DNA of 64,000 nt, taken from IMG/VR virus record IMGVR_UViG_3300006037_000005, positions 1-64,000 of that record; one strand, written 5' to 3'. The notes beneath the pieces are model-generated. The model did not search any database and was not told the origin of the DNA. It worked only from the letters and a program-made list of their open reading frames with translations. The position numbers and the translations under genes are program-made. Source of the DNA: a virus. Of the stretch, positions 9,615 to 16,571 are shown one piece after another; position 1 is the stretch's first letter, and every line of letters begins with the position of its first letter.

Positions 9615-10166
9615 ATGTACGATTATAAAAGCAGTAGAACATCTACTTCAAAAGACGAACCAGTTTACCAGACCAAATTCAGAGCCTTGTTCACATTACC
9701 TGCTCCACTTAGAAATGTGTATGGGACAGAGATTTTAACAGAACAGCTGAAAAAAATTGATGGTTTGGATACATATAGAGTACCAGAAGCAGTTGAACAA
9801 GAATATAGATTCGTAAAAAGATCTTTTGCTGGTTCTACACCGAATACTGTTTATGAACTTGAAATGGAGTTCGAAGTAAACGTTGACACGAATGGTGTTC
9901 AATATCCATTCAATGTTTTCAGAGATTGGAGTAAAATCATTTATGATAAACAATCTGGATTTCAGGCTTTAAAGAAAGACTATTGTGGCTCTGTTTTCAT
10001 AGAAATGCACAGAAAGGATGGGTTGGTTTTGGAAAATTGGACTTTCAATACAATATTCATAATGGAACCTATTACGCCAAAAACCCTTGAATATGTCGAA
10101 GACAATTTATACAAGGTTACCGTTAAATTCAGATGTGATCCAGATTTCGATAACCAAGGCTATTAA
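9615..10166 (+). CDS. Tail tube protein (gp19-like)
   Basis: 183 aa, close to T4 gp19 (163 aa). It shows the family pattern of beta-rich blocks: YQTKFRALFTLP, then the surface loop RSFAGSTPNTVYELEMEFEV, then FNVFRDW with a C-terminal EPITPKTLEYVEDNLYKV strand pair. It forms the inner tube inside the sheath. It lies between the sheath and endolysin genes on one late transcript. Confidence 0.88.
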   Translation: MYDYKSSRTSTSKDEPVYQTKFRALFTLPAPLRNVYGTEILTEQLKKIDGLDTYRVPEAVEQEYRFVKRSFAGSTPNTVYELEMEFEVNVDTNGVQYPFNVFRDWSKIIYDKQSGFQALKKDYCGSVFIEMHRKDGLVLENWTFNTIFIMEPITPKTLEYVEDNLYKVTVKFRCDPDFDNQGY

Positions 10167-10176
10167 TTAATAACAA

Positions 10177-10776
10177 ATGGATATTAATAAATTAAAAGGT
10201 TCTATACCGCAATCTGTTTTAAACGAACTACCATCGGTTATTGATAAATTTAATATCAACACACCACTCAGATTGTCGCATTTTCTTGCTAATGCCTCCC
10301 ATGAAAGTGGGGGCTTTACCAAAGTTTTTGAAAATCTTAATTATAGTGCTGGCCGTTTGATGCAAATATTCCCAAGATATTTCCCAACACTGAAATTTGC
10401 TAAAACCTATGAACGCAAACAGGAACTTATCGCAAACAGGGTGTATGGTGGTAGAATGGGTAACGGAGATGAATTGTCTGGTGATGGATGGAAACACAGA
10501 GGTAGAGGATATTTCCAATTAACTGGTGCTGATAAATATAAGGATTTCGATAAATTCGTTAATGATGATATCTCCAAAAATCCAGATCTTGTTGCTACAA
10601 AATATCCTTTGTTATCTGCTGGGTGGTTTTGGAACAGAGCAAATCTCAATATTAGGGCAGACAAAGGTGATTCAAATGCTGTCTGTGAGAGTGTAAGGAG
10701 ATCAATAAATGGCGGAACAATAGGTTTGGAAGATACAACTAAGCTTTTTGGTGTATATTACAAACTTTTACGATAA
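10177..10776 (+). CDS. GH19-family endolysin
   Basis: 199 aa glycoside hydrolase family 19 (chitinase-like) domain acting on peptidoglycan. The catalytic Glu sits in ANASHESGGF (about E43). The hallmark GNGDELSGDGWKHRGRG, then GYFQLTG, follows at residues 96-116. There is no signal peptide or membrane segment, so release to the wall would need a holin, which I did not identify. The gene ends just before a strong terminator and starts 10 bp after the tube gene. Confidence 0.92.
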   Translation: MDINKLKGSIPQSVLNELPSVIDKFNINTPLRLSHFLANASHESGGFTKVFENLNYSAGRLMQIFPRYFPTLKFAKTYERKQELIANRVYGGRMGNGDELSGDGWKHRGRGYFQLTGADKYKDFDKFVNDDISKNPDLVATKYPLLSAGWFWNRANLNIRADKGDSNAVCESVRRSINGGTIGLEDTTKLFGVYYKLLR

Positions 10777-10801
10777 ATATTAATTTAATTTCTTGAATAC
10801 T

Positions 10802-10830
10802 AAAAAAGGCTACCAATGGTAGCCTTTTTT
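10802..10830. terminator. Bidirectional terminator
   Basis: Arms AAAAAAGGCTACC and GGTAGCCTTTTTT with a 3-base loop, between the convergent endolysin gene and the - gene ending at 10834. Confidence 0.9.
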
Positions 10831-10833
10831 GTT

Positions 10834-11283
10834 TTAATCCTCTGTGTCAACAAGTTTGATACTTGTAGTATCAATATCTTTCAAGGCTTTTTCGTTACCT
10901 AGAACATTTAGATGTTCCTTTAAATTTATGAGACAATCTATTTTACCTAAAACAAGACCTCTTTTATAATCAAAATCTTCAGACTGTGTTGATGGATCAA
11001 TTTTATCGAGTTCCATTAATTCCATTCTATATTCACCAATGAATTTGTTTGAGGATATCGATGTTTTTTGATCGATGTAGTTTATAATGTTCGCAATCTC
11101 TATTTGGCTATCTAATAATTTTGATTCTATAAAAAGAATTTCGGAGAATTCACCATCCATTTTACCAGACAAGAATTGTTTCTCTCTGTTGTTGGATTCT
11201 GATTCATTCAAATTTGATCTTCTTGTTTGAATATCTTTTGTAAATTCCCTTAGTTTTCCAAATATACTATCTCTTTCTAACAT
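10834..11283 (-). CDS. Hypothetical helical protein (149 aa)
   Basis: Glu/Lys/Asp-rich with long predicted helices and no recognised motif. It is a single - gene between a terminator and a divergent + gene pair. Confidence 0.75.
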   Translation of the reverse strand: MLERDSIFGKLREFTKDIQTRRSNLNESESNNREKQFLSGKMDGEFSEILFIESKLLDSQIEIANIINYIDQKTSISSNKFIGEYRMELMELDKIDPSTQSEDFDYKRGLVLGKIDCLINLKEHLNVLGNEKALKDIDTTSIKLVDTED

Positions 11284-11369
11284 GTTTTTCTTTTTTATAG
11301 TTTATATACTAATGATATTGAAGTTTCGCAATATATAAAAAAAAGAAATTAAATTAAATTATATTAAAT

Positions 11370-11786
11370 ATGGCTCAAGAGGAAATACTTGAAAAAATTC
11401 TGAAAAATATTGTATTTACACCATCTGATATAAAAGATTTTACAATAAATCTATCTAAAATTATAACAGATACGGGCTTGGATATAGGAAATTACAAAAA
11501 TTCCGACAAACTTTCTTGGGATGTTGCTAAATCTCTTCTCTCTAAACACAAACTTGATATACAATACAAGAACGATATTAAAAATGAGATCAAAACAAAA
11601 ATCATGACTGAAAATATAGATGATACTATATTGAAATCTATCATTGAAGATGAATTCATGTCTAAAAATGAGAAAATAAAAAAACTTTTAGACAATGGTA
11701 TGTCAATATCTGCTATATCGAAATCTCTTGAAATAGGATATCAAAGAACAAAAAATGTTTTCAAAAAATATATTAAAAATGACTAA
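11370..11786 (+). CDS. Small protein with C-terminal helix-turn-helix
   Basis: 138 aa. The last 40 residues (KIKKLLDNGMSISAISKSL, then EIGYQRTKNVFKKY) fit a helix-turn-helix of the recombinase/resolvase type, suggesting DNA binding. The N-terminal 90 residues are unrecognised. It is directly coupled to the RuvC-like nuclease, whose ATG lies 1 bp after this stop, so an accessory role in resolving DNA is possible. A transcription-factor role is the alternative. Confidence 0.75.
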   Translation: MAQEEILEKILKNIVFTPSDIKDFTINLSKIITDTGLDIGNYKNSDKLSWDVAKSLLSKHKLDIQYKNDIKNEIKTKIMTENIDDTILKSIIEDEFMSKNEKIKKLLDNGMSISAISKSLEIGYQRTKNVFKKYIKND

Positions 11787-11787
11787 T

Positions 11788-12705
11788 ATGGTAGACAAAC
11801 TTTACATAGGTATAGATATTTCTTTAAACTCAACTGGTATTTGTTTTAATTATAAAGGTAATACTGAATTTATATCAGTTTCATCAAAACTCTGCTATAC
11901 AACTTCAAAAAAGAAGACAACAGAAGAAATAATAAAAGGTTCAGATATTCTAAATTCTCTTTCGAATTCTTCCGATGTTACACTTGTAGTAGTAAGCAGA
12001 GATAAAACCACAAAATCAGATGATTTCATGTGCAACCAAAGAGATCAACTTGAAAAATCTGTATTATCAGCGGATATAATCTTTGCTTCAATACAAAAAT
12101 TGTTTCTTGAGAAATATTCAGAAATAAATAGAAAGGATATTGTTGTCGGCATAGAATCTTATTCCTATGGTAGCATAGGTGACCAACTTGTACAGATCGT
12201 GGAATTATCAACTCTAATAAAATATAAAGTCATCAAATATCTTTTGAATGATAATTATGAAAATTTTTATAGTATACCTGGACCAAGAATAAAATCTTTT
12301 GCTGGTGGTGGTAATTTCGATAAATACCAAATGTATAAATCTTATCTTGAAAATACATCAAACAAAAAATCAGAATTTTTTACATTTCTTTTGGAAAATG
12401 AACTTCTTCTAACAGAATCGTCAATAAAACCTTTAAAGAGTAGCATGACAATTTCAACAAACGAAAATCTGTATTACAATTCTGGAACGGTTTTAAATGA
12501 AATTACAGTTATTGGTATTAATGATAAACCAAAGAAAACAGAGAAGAAATTCACAATTTCTGAAAAAGGAAAAATTTGGTATGCCAACAAACCAGAACTT
12601 GTTGCTATGAAATTGAAGAAAAAAATTACACTTATGAAAACACCAATATCTGATTTGGTTGATGCATATTGGATATCAAAATGTGTTGAATCTATAATAA
12701 AATAA
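11788..12705 (+). CDS. RuvC-like Holliday junction resolvase
   Basis: 305 aa from MVDKLYIG (an ATG 9 bp earlier overlaps the previous stop). RNase H-fold signatures in order: YIGIDISLNSTGICF with the first catalytic Asp near residue 10, VVGIESYSYG with Glu near 120, and a C-terminal PISDLVDAYWISKC giving the last two acids. RuvC-like enzymes cut branched DNA and trim concatemers before packaging. T4 uses the unrelated endonuclease VII (gp49), so this is a replacement. It is longer than bacterial RuvC (about 170 aa). Fold assignment is fairly sure, exact substrate less so. Confidence 0.78.
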   Translation: MVDKLYIGIDISLNSTGICFNYKGNTEFISVSSKLCYTTSKKKTTEEIIKGSDILNSLSNSSDVTLVVVSRDKTTKSDDFMCNQRDQLEKSVLSADIIFASIQKLFLEKYSEINRKDIVVGIESYSYGSIGDQLVQIVELSTLIKYKVIKYLLNDNYENFYSIPGPRIKSFAGGGNFDKYQMYKSYLENTSNKKSEFFTFLLENELLLTESSIKPLKSSMTISTNENLYYNSGTVLNEITVIGINDKPKKTEKKFTISEKGKIWYANKPELVAMKLKKKITLMKTPISDLVDAYWISKCVESIIK

Positions 12706-12707
12706 TA

Positions 12708-12740
12708 TTTTGGTGGATTCTAAGGATAGAATCCACCAAA
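12708..12740. terminator. Bidirectional terminator
   Basis: Arms TTTGGTGGATTCTA and TAGAATCCACCAAA around a 4-5 base loop, between the RuvC-like gene (+) and the convergent - block. Confidence 0.85.
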
Positions 12741-12741
12741 A

Positions 12742-12894
12742 CTAATCCCATTTACCAATGACTTTCACATTTTTAGAATTCAATATCATATTTTTACCAC
12801 TATCTAAATAAACCATCATTTTGCCATAATCTGGTTTATCTTCATTTTTAGTTTTGCCCTTGCCGTAATTTGTTTCAACGATTTTTCCTGCCAT
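12742..12894 (-). CDS. Very small protein (50 aa)
   Basis: Begins MAGKIVETNYGKGK at 12894. An upstream start would add a hydrophobic tail that overlaps the neighbour, so this ATG is preferred. It is beta-rich, with the look of a small SH3/KOW-like fold, but without a firm family. Confidence 0.6.
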   Translation of the reverse strand: MAGKIVETNYGKGKTKNEDKPDYGKMMVYLDSGKNMILNSKNVKVIGKWD

Positions 12895-12901
12895 AAAATT
12901 T

Positions 12902-13093
12902 TTATATTGGATTAATAACAGAGTTTCCAAGATGTAAATCAATATACCCCGTATGATATTGATCGGCAGAATTATACTCGAATTCTCTCCAATATTTTAT
13001 TTTTTCTTCATCTGCCATACCAACAGATTCAACACCACATATATCATAGAAATCCATTTTTACGATTTCCTCGTCTGTCATGATTTTATTCAT
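12902..13093 (-). CDS. Hypothetical protein (63 aa)
   Basis: An acidic small protein in the replication block, overlapping the end of the gp62-like gene by 8 bp and therefore probably translationally coupled. Function is unknown. Confidence 0.65.
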   Translation of the reverse strand: MNKIMTDEEIVKMDFYDICGVESVGMADEEKIKYWREFEYNSADQYHTGYIDLHLGNSVINPI

Positions 13094-13514
13094 AATTTTT
13101 AGATTCTTTTTTCATCAAAGATTCAGTTTTCTTTAACTCATCTATTAATCCTTGTGGATCTATTTTTGATAAAAATCCCATATCATTTTCATCAAAATCC
13201 TTATCATAGATAAACCTTTTTAAAACATCTTTATTTTCAAGGGCTTTATCGGAATTTTCCTTCTTGGGTTTTGCTGTCTTGGTATAAATCCATGGTGGAA
13301 TATTCCCGTTGTAAAGTTTTACCATCATAACATTCCAATATTTTGCAATGGCAACTTCATCAGCACCAATTTCTGACATCAAACAAGCCTGTATTGGATA
13401 TTTAATCGACATGAATCTGAGTGTCATGAAAGAATGTTTTTTAATAATATTGTTTGGAACATTTTCTAAACCATCTCTTTTGAATAACAATTTTACGTAG
13501 TCTATTAAATCCAT
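13086..13514 (-). CDS. Clamp loader small subunit (gp62-like)
   Basis: 142 aa. The segment KYPIQACLMSEIGADEVAI, followed about 20 residues later by a Pro/Trp/Lys patch (NIPPWIYTKTAK), matches in spacing the T4 gp62 stretch FPECMPAVYAMNLIGSGLSD ... PRGKRYGKWAK. Gp62 joins the gp44 ATPase to load the sliding clamp. It lies in one - operon with the gp44-like gene and the FEN nuclease, which supports the call. It is shorter than T4 gp62 (187 aa). Assignment rests on weak similarity plus context. Confidence 0.6.
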   Translation of the reverse strand: MDLIDYVKLLFKRDGLENVPNNIIKKHSFMTLRFMSIKYPIQACLMSEIGADEVAIAKYWNVMMVKLYNGNIPPWIYTKTAKPKKENSDKALENKDVLKRFIYDKDFDENDMGFLSKIDPQGLIDELKKTESLMKKESKNYE

Positions 13515-13516
13515 TA

Positions 13517-14638
13517 TTATATTGTTCTGTTATAATTGTCAGTACTATTGATATAACTTTTATATTCAAATTCAGTTCCTATGAAATAATCTGAAAAATT
13601 TTTAATATTAAAATTATGGTTGGTTTTGTGGTTAACTATCCTATTGAAACATTCTGTAATTTGAAAATCTGTCAGATATCTGTCATAAACACTCCTGTTG
13701 AGCCATATCAAATCCATATTTCTTATTATATTTTTTGATATGTCTTTCTTATTTGAAATATCTGTTTTCGTTAAATTCGTTATGGATTCGGCTATTTTTA
13801 ATCTAAAATCTGAATCCAAATATAAATCTGTAACAAATTTAGAATCAATTTTACCAAATTCTCCTAACAATTGTTTTGCTCTCAGATCTGTAAAGGATAT
13901 CATGGTTTTACCTTTTTGGTAATGATAGCATGATGGTATATTGTCAGATTTTTTATCACCACTCAATATTTTTATCATGAGTGCTTCTTTCGGATTTATG
14001 AATTTTGAATCTGAATTGATAGTAGACACTATGCCATTAAAATTGAGACCACCAAGCAAATCTGAAGCATTCATATCAAATAAAGATTCAGTTATATCAA
14101 ATGATTCTGTCTTATCTTTAATTGGACTTTCACCAAAATAAAGTTTTGTGAAAGGATCATAACAGACTATAAAAGAATCATCGGTGTTTATTATATTCTG
14201 TCTCAAATCAGAATCACCGCTCATAATGATGAGGTTTCTTTTCTGATTGGCTTTTATGACAGATATGAAATAGATCAAATCATCACCTTCTAAATCCTTG
14301 TATGATATCGGATTCAAAATATCCCTTGTGATATCACCAAAATTAACCATGCATTTTTCTAGATCAGAATATCTGAAAACCTTATCTTTTTGTCTATTTC
14401 CTTTATATTCACCATATAAAGATTTTCTAAAAGAAATACCAGAATCAAAAACAAAATAAACTTCACCAATAGATCCTTTGAATCTTTGGAAAGTGTTAGA
14501 TAGCATATGTATAGTAGCATAAATTAAAAATCTTTTATCTTCCTCTGATTCAAGGAAGATAAAAGATTTGCTACTGTTTGATTGTGCATATGCGAATCTA
14601 TTGAAAATGTAATTACCATCTATGACAATATCAACCAT
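13517..14638 (-). CDS. 5'-3' exonuclease / RNase H (FEN family)
   Basis: 373 aa PIN/FEN-like nuclease similar in kind to T4 RNase H (rnh, 305 aa), which removes RNA primers. Acidic metal ligands appear in order: VIDGNYIFNRF near residue 7, VYFVFDSG near 80, YKDLEGDDLIYF near 115 and IIMSGDSDLRQ near 140. The helical-arch arginines RKSLYGEYKGNR follow the second motif. A later SGDKKSDNIP segment corresponds to the H3TH region. Adjacent clamp-loader genes fit a lagging-strand role. Confidence 0.88.
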   Translation of the reverse strand: MVDIVIDGNYIFNRFAYAQSNSSKSFIFLESEEDKRFLIYATIHMLSNTFQRFKGSIGEVYFVFDSGISFRKSLYGEYKGNRQKDKVFRYSDLEKCMVNFGDITRDILNPISYKDLEGDDLIYFISVIKANQKRNLIIMSGDSDLRQNIINTDDSFIVCYDPFTKLYFGESPIKDKTESFDITESLFDMNASDLLGGLNFNGIVSTINSDSKFINPKEALMIKILSGDKKSDNIPSCYHYQKGKTMISFTDLRAKQLLGEFGKIDSKFVTDLYLDSDFRLKIAESITNLTKTDISNKKDISKNIIRNMDLIWLNRSVYDRYLTDFQITECFNRIVNHKTNHNFNIKNFSDYFIGTEFEYKSYINSTDNYNRTI

Positions 14639-14910
14639 CAGCGATCCGTATTAATTTTAACAGAAGTTCCAATATTGTGCAAAAATAATTTCGGTTCAGA
14701 ACCTTCTTCTATCAATTTGGTTTCACCATTTCCAAATTTTACGACAGTCAAATATTTGGTACTCATAGTGCTATTATCAAAAACAACATAATGTGATTCT
14801 ACTATACCAGTTCTATATTCTACTGATTTTTCATTATCATTAGATTGGTATACCATAATAGACAATATTACTATCATCATACAAGCAGGTACTATTAGGG
14901 CTTTCATCAT
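14638..14910 (-). CDS. Small membrane-anchored protein (90 aa)
   Basis: An N-terminal hydrophobic helix (residues 3-20, ALIVPACMMIVILSIMVY) is followed by a polar, beta-rich domain. It could be a signal anchor. It overlaps the genes on both sides by a few bases (coupled translation) inside the replication operon. Function is unknown. Confidence 0.75.
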   Translation of the reverse strand: MMKALIVPACMMIVILSIMVYQSNDNEKSVEYRTGIVESHYVVFDNSTMSTKYLTVVKFGNGETKLIEEGSEPKLFLHNIGTSVKINTDR

Positions 14911-15872
14911 TTTTGATTATTTTTGAGCATTATATTTATTTCAAAAAGACAAGCCTTCATGACAAGTGCATTATCGACTCTTGGTAGCATTGAAAGGTAC
15001 TTTGCTATCAGTATGGTTATGTTCGGTACGATATTCATATGATTTTTGTGATTCTTAATTATGAAGGTACAGAAATCTTGACCAATTGAATTTAAAACAT
15101 CCAAAGATTTCATTCCATACTCTCCAATCAAAACTGTGTGTAATTGCTCAGAAGTTGTACTTGGATCTATCATGATTTTGTATAAATCCATGAAGTTATA
15201 GGTTGCAATGTCTAGATCTTCCTTGGTTGGATTTACAGTTCCATTTTCATAAAGTTGTTGAAAAATTTGAAGAGGCTTCCTGAAATCTGGGTAGTTCTCT
15301 CTCATTATGATATTAAAGAGATCCTCCTGTATGGAAAGTTTCATCTGACTTAAACTAGATATTTTTTTAAATCTAGTACAATATAACTCATATAATTCAG
15401 CATCTTCATCAGAAGAGATTGGATCAAAATTTATGACTTTGAATCTTGATTTCAAAGGATCTGGTATCTTGCTAATATAATTCAGAGTTGCAACAAATCT
15501 GACATTCGTATCTTCGAATTCATCCATAAAACCCCTTAATCCATCAAAGAAAGATTCTGATGCTTTATCAAGTTCCTCTAGCTGAATTACCTTGTATGTA
15601 GTATCCTTCTCAAATTCCAATCTAACAGTGGAGCAAAATTCCAAGATATCGTTTCTAAGAGCATCTATTCTACCATCGATGGAAGCATTGATTTTCATTG
15701 AAACATATTTGTTCCCATATATTCTGCTAACGGTTGATTTGCCCATACCAGGCCTACCATGGAGAAGAACATGTTTTGTTGGTGCTTCCCCTATATCAGA
15801 TTTCAATCTTTTTGTTAGAACCAAATCGGATATCTTTTTTGGTTCAAATGTTTTTGTGAATAATGCTTTCAT
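14907..15872 (-). CDS. Sliding-clamp loader ATPase (gp44-like)
   Basis: 321 aa, the same size as T4 gp44 (319 aa). It is an AAA+ subunit: Walker A HGRPGMGKS at residues 38-46, Walker B region VIQLEELDKAS in which Glu stands at the first acidic position, sensor 1 FVATLNY, and the arginine finger PLKSRFKVINF. With the gp62-like protein it would load the clamp for DNA polymerase and, in T4, link replication to late transcription. The operon context agrees. Confidence 0.93.
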   Translation of the reverse strand: MKALFTKTFEPKKISDLVLTKRLKSDIGEAPTKHVLLHGRPGMGKSTVSRIYGNKYVSMKINASIDGRIDALRNDILEFCSTVRLEFEKDTTYKVIQLEELDKASESFFDGLRGFMDEFEDTNVRFVATLNYISKIPDPLKSRFKVINFDPISSDEDAELYELYCTRFKKISSLSQMKLSIQEDLFNIIMRENYPDFRKPLQIFQQLYENGTVNPTKEDLDIATYNFMDLYKIMIDPSTTSEQLHTVLIGEYGMKSLDVLNSIGQDFCTFIIKNHKNHMNIVPNITILIAKYLSMLPRVDNALVMKACLFEINIMLKNNQK

Positions 15873-15873
15873 T

Positions 15874-16473
15874 TTATGATAGTGAACACTGTGTTAAATC
15901 ATTAACTTCGATTTTGTAATATTCTCTTAAAATATACACCAATTTATAGTGCAGTTTCACGAATTCACGATATGCAGTATTTTCATCCATTATAGAAACA
16001 GAATGGTTGGTATTTAACATGGCTGTCATTTCATCTTGGGCGAGATTTTTATCCATAATCTTGATCTCTCTAGGGAAAGGGTACTCAAAACCATAGTGTC
16101 TTGCTATTGTTTCCTCTAGCTTATTTTCGTGGATCTTCAAACTTTCACCTAATATGGCTTTAACTGGACCAGGTATATCACCGAAACCCATAGCTTCTGT
16201 AAAACTTTCATGGTGCAAAAAAATGTATGCCAAATATGGTTTACCAGTAAGCATAAAAGCTTCTGCCCCACGAATACAATGCTGTGCAACCGACATTGGT
16301 GAATTCCCACAATATCTTTTCAATCTAGACAATGCTGTTGCTATTTTCTCTGGTGTAATATATGAAAATTCCTTGAAATCAAGAAGATTCACAACAACAC
16401 CATCTTGTGCAACTGATGCACCTTTTATATTAGCTTTTTCAGTTTCGGACTGATAACCTTTTAGAATATCCAT
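15874..16473 (-). CDS. HD-domain nucleotide phosphohydrolase
   Basis: 199 aa. It carries SVAQHC, then LHHESFTEAMGFGDIPGPVK, then NLAQDEM. This is the YfbR-type 5'-deoxynucleotidase pattern of phage HD hydrolases, with HHES where HHDA/HHDS is usual, that is Glu for the metal-binding Asp. The likely role is trimming dNMP pools, consistent with nearby replication genes. It is the first gene of the - operon, whose promoter must lie in 16474-16571. The Asp-to-Glu change might alter activity. Confidence 0.8.
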   Translation of the reverse strand: MDILKGYQSETEKANIKGASVAQDGVVVNLLDFKEFSYITPEKIATALSRLKRYCGNSPMSVAQHCIRGAEAFMLTGKPYLAYIFLHHESFTEAMGFGDIPGPVKAILGESLKIHENKLEETIARHYGFEYPFPREIKIMDKNLAQDEMTAMLNTNHSVSIMDENTAYREFVKLHYKLVYILREYYKIEVNDLTQCSLS

Positions 16474-16536
16474 TTGTTAAATATTTCTATTGGTAGATAG
16501 GTTTCAATATATATAAGCATTAATATTTTAGAATTT

Positions 16537-16544
16537 AATAAATA
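16537..16544 (+). promoter_or_regulatory. AATAAATA late-promoter-like box before protease/scaffold gene
   Basis: Found 27 bp upstream of the ATG at 16572 in the 98-bp divergent gap. Same octamer and similar spacing as before the sheath and capsid genes. Confidence 0.45.
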
Positions 16545-16571
16545 CTAAAAATAATTAAGTTTAATTTATTA

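Noticed and set aside
10770-10782. Late-promoter-like ATAAATA after the endolysin stop
   Set aside because: It is followed by a terminator and a convergent gene, so there is nothing for it to drive.
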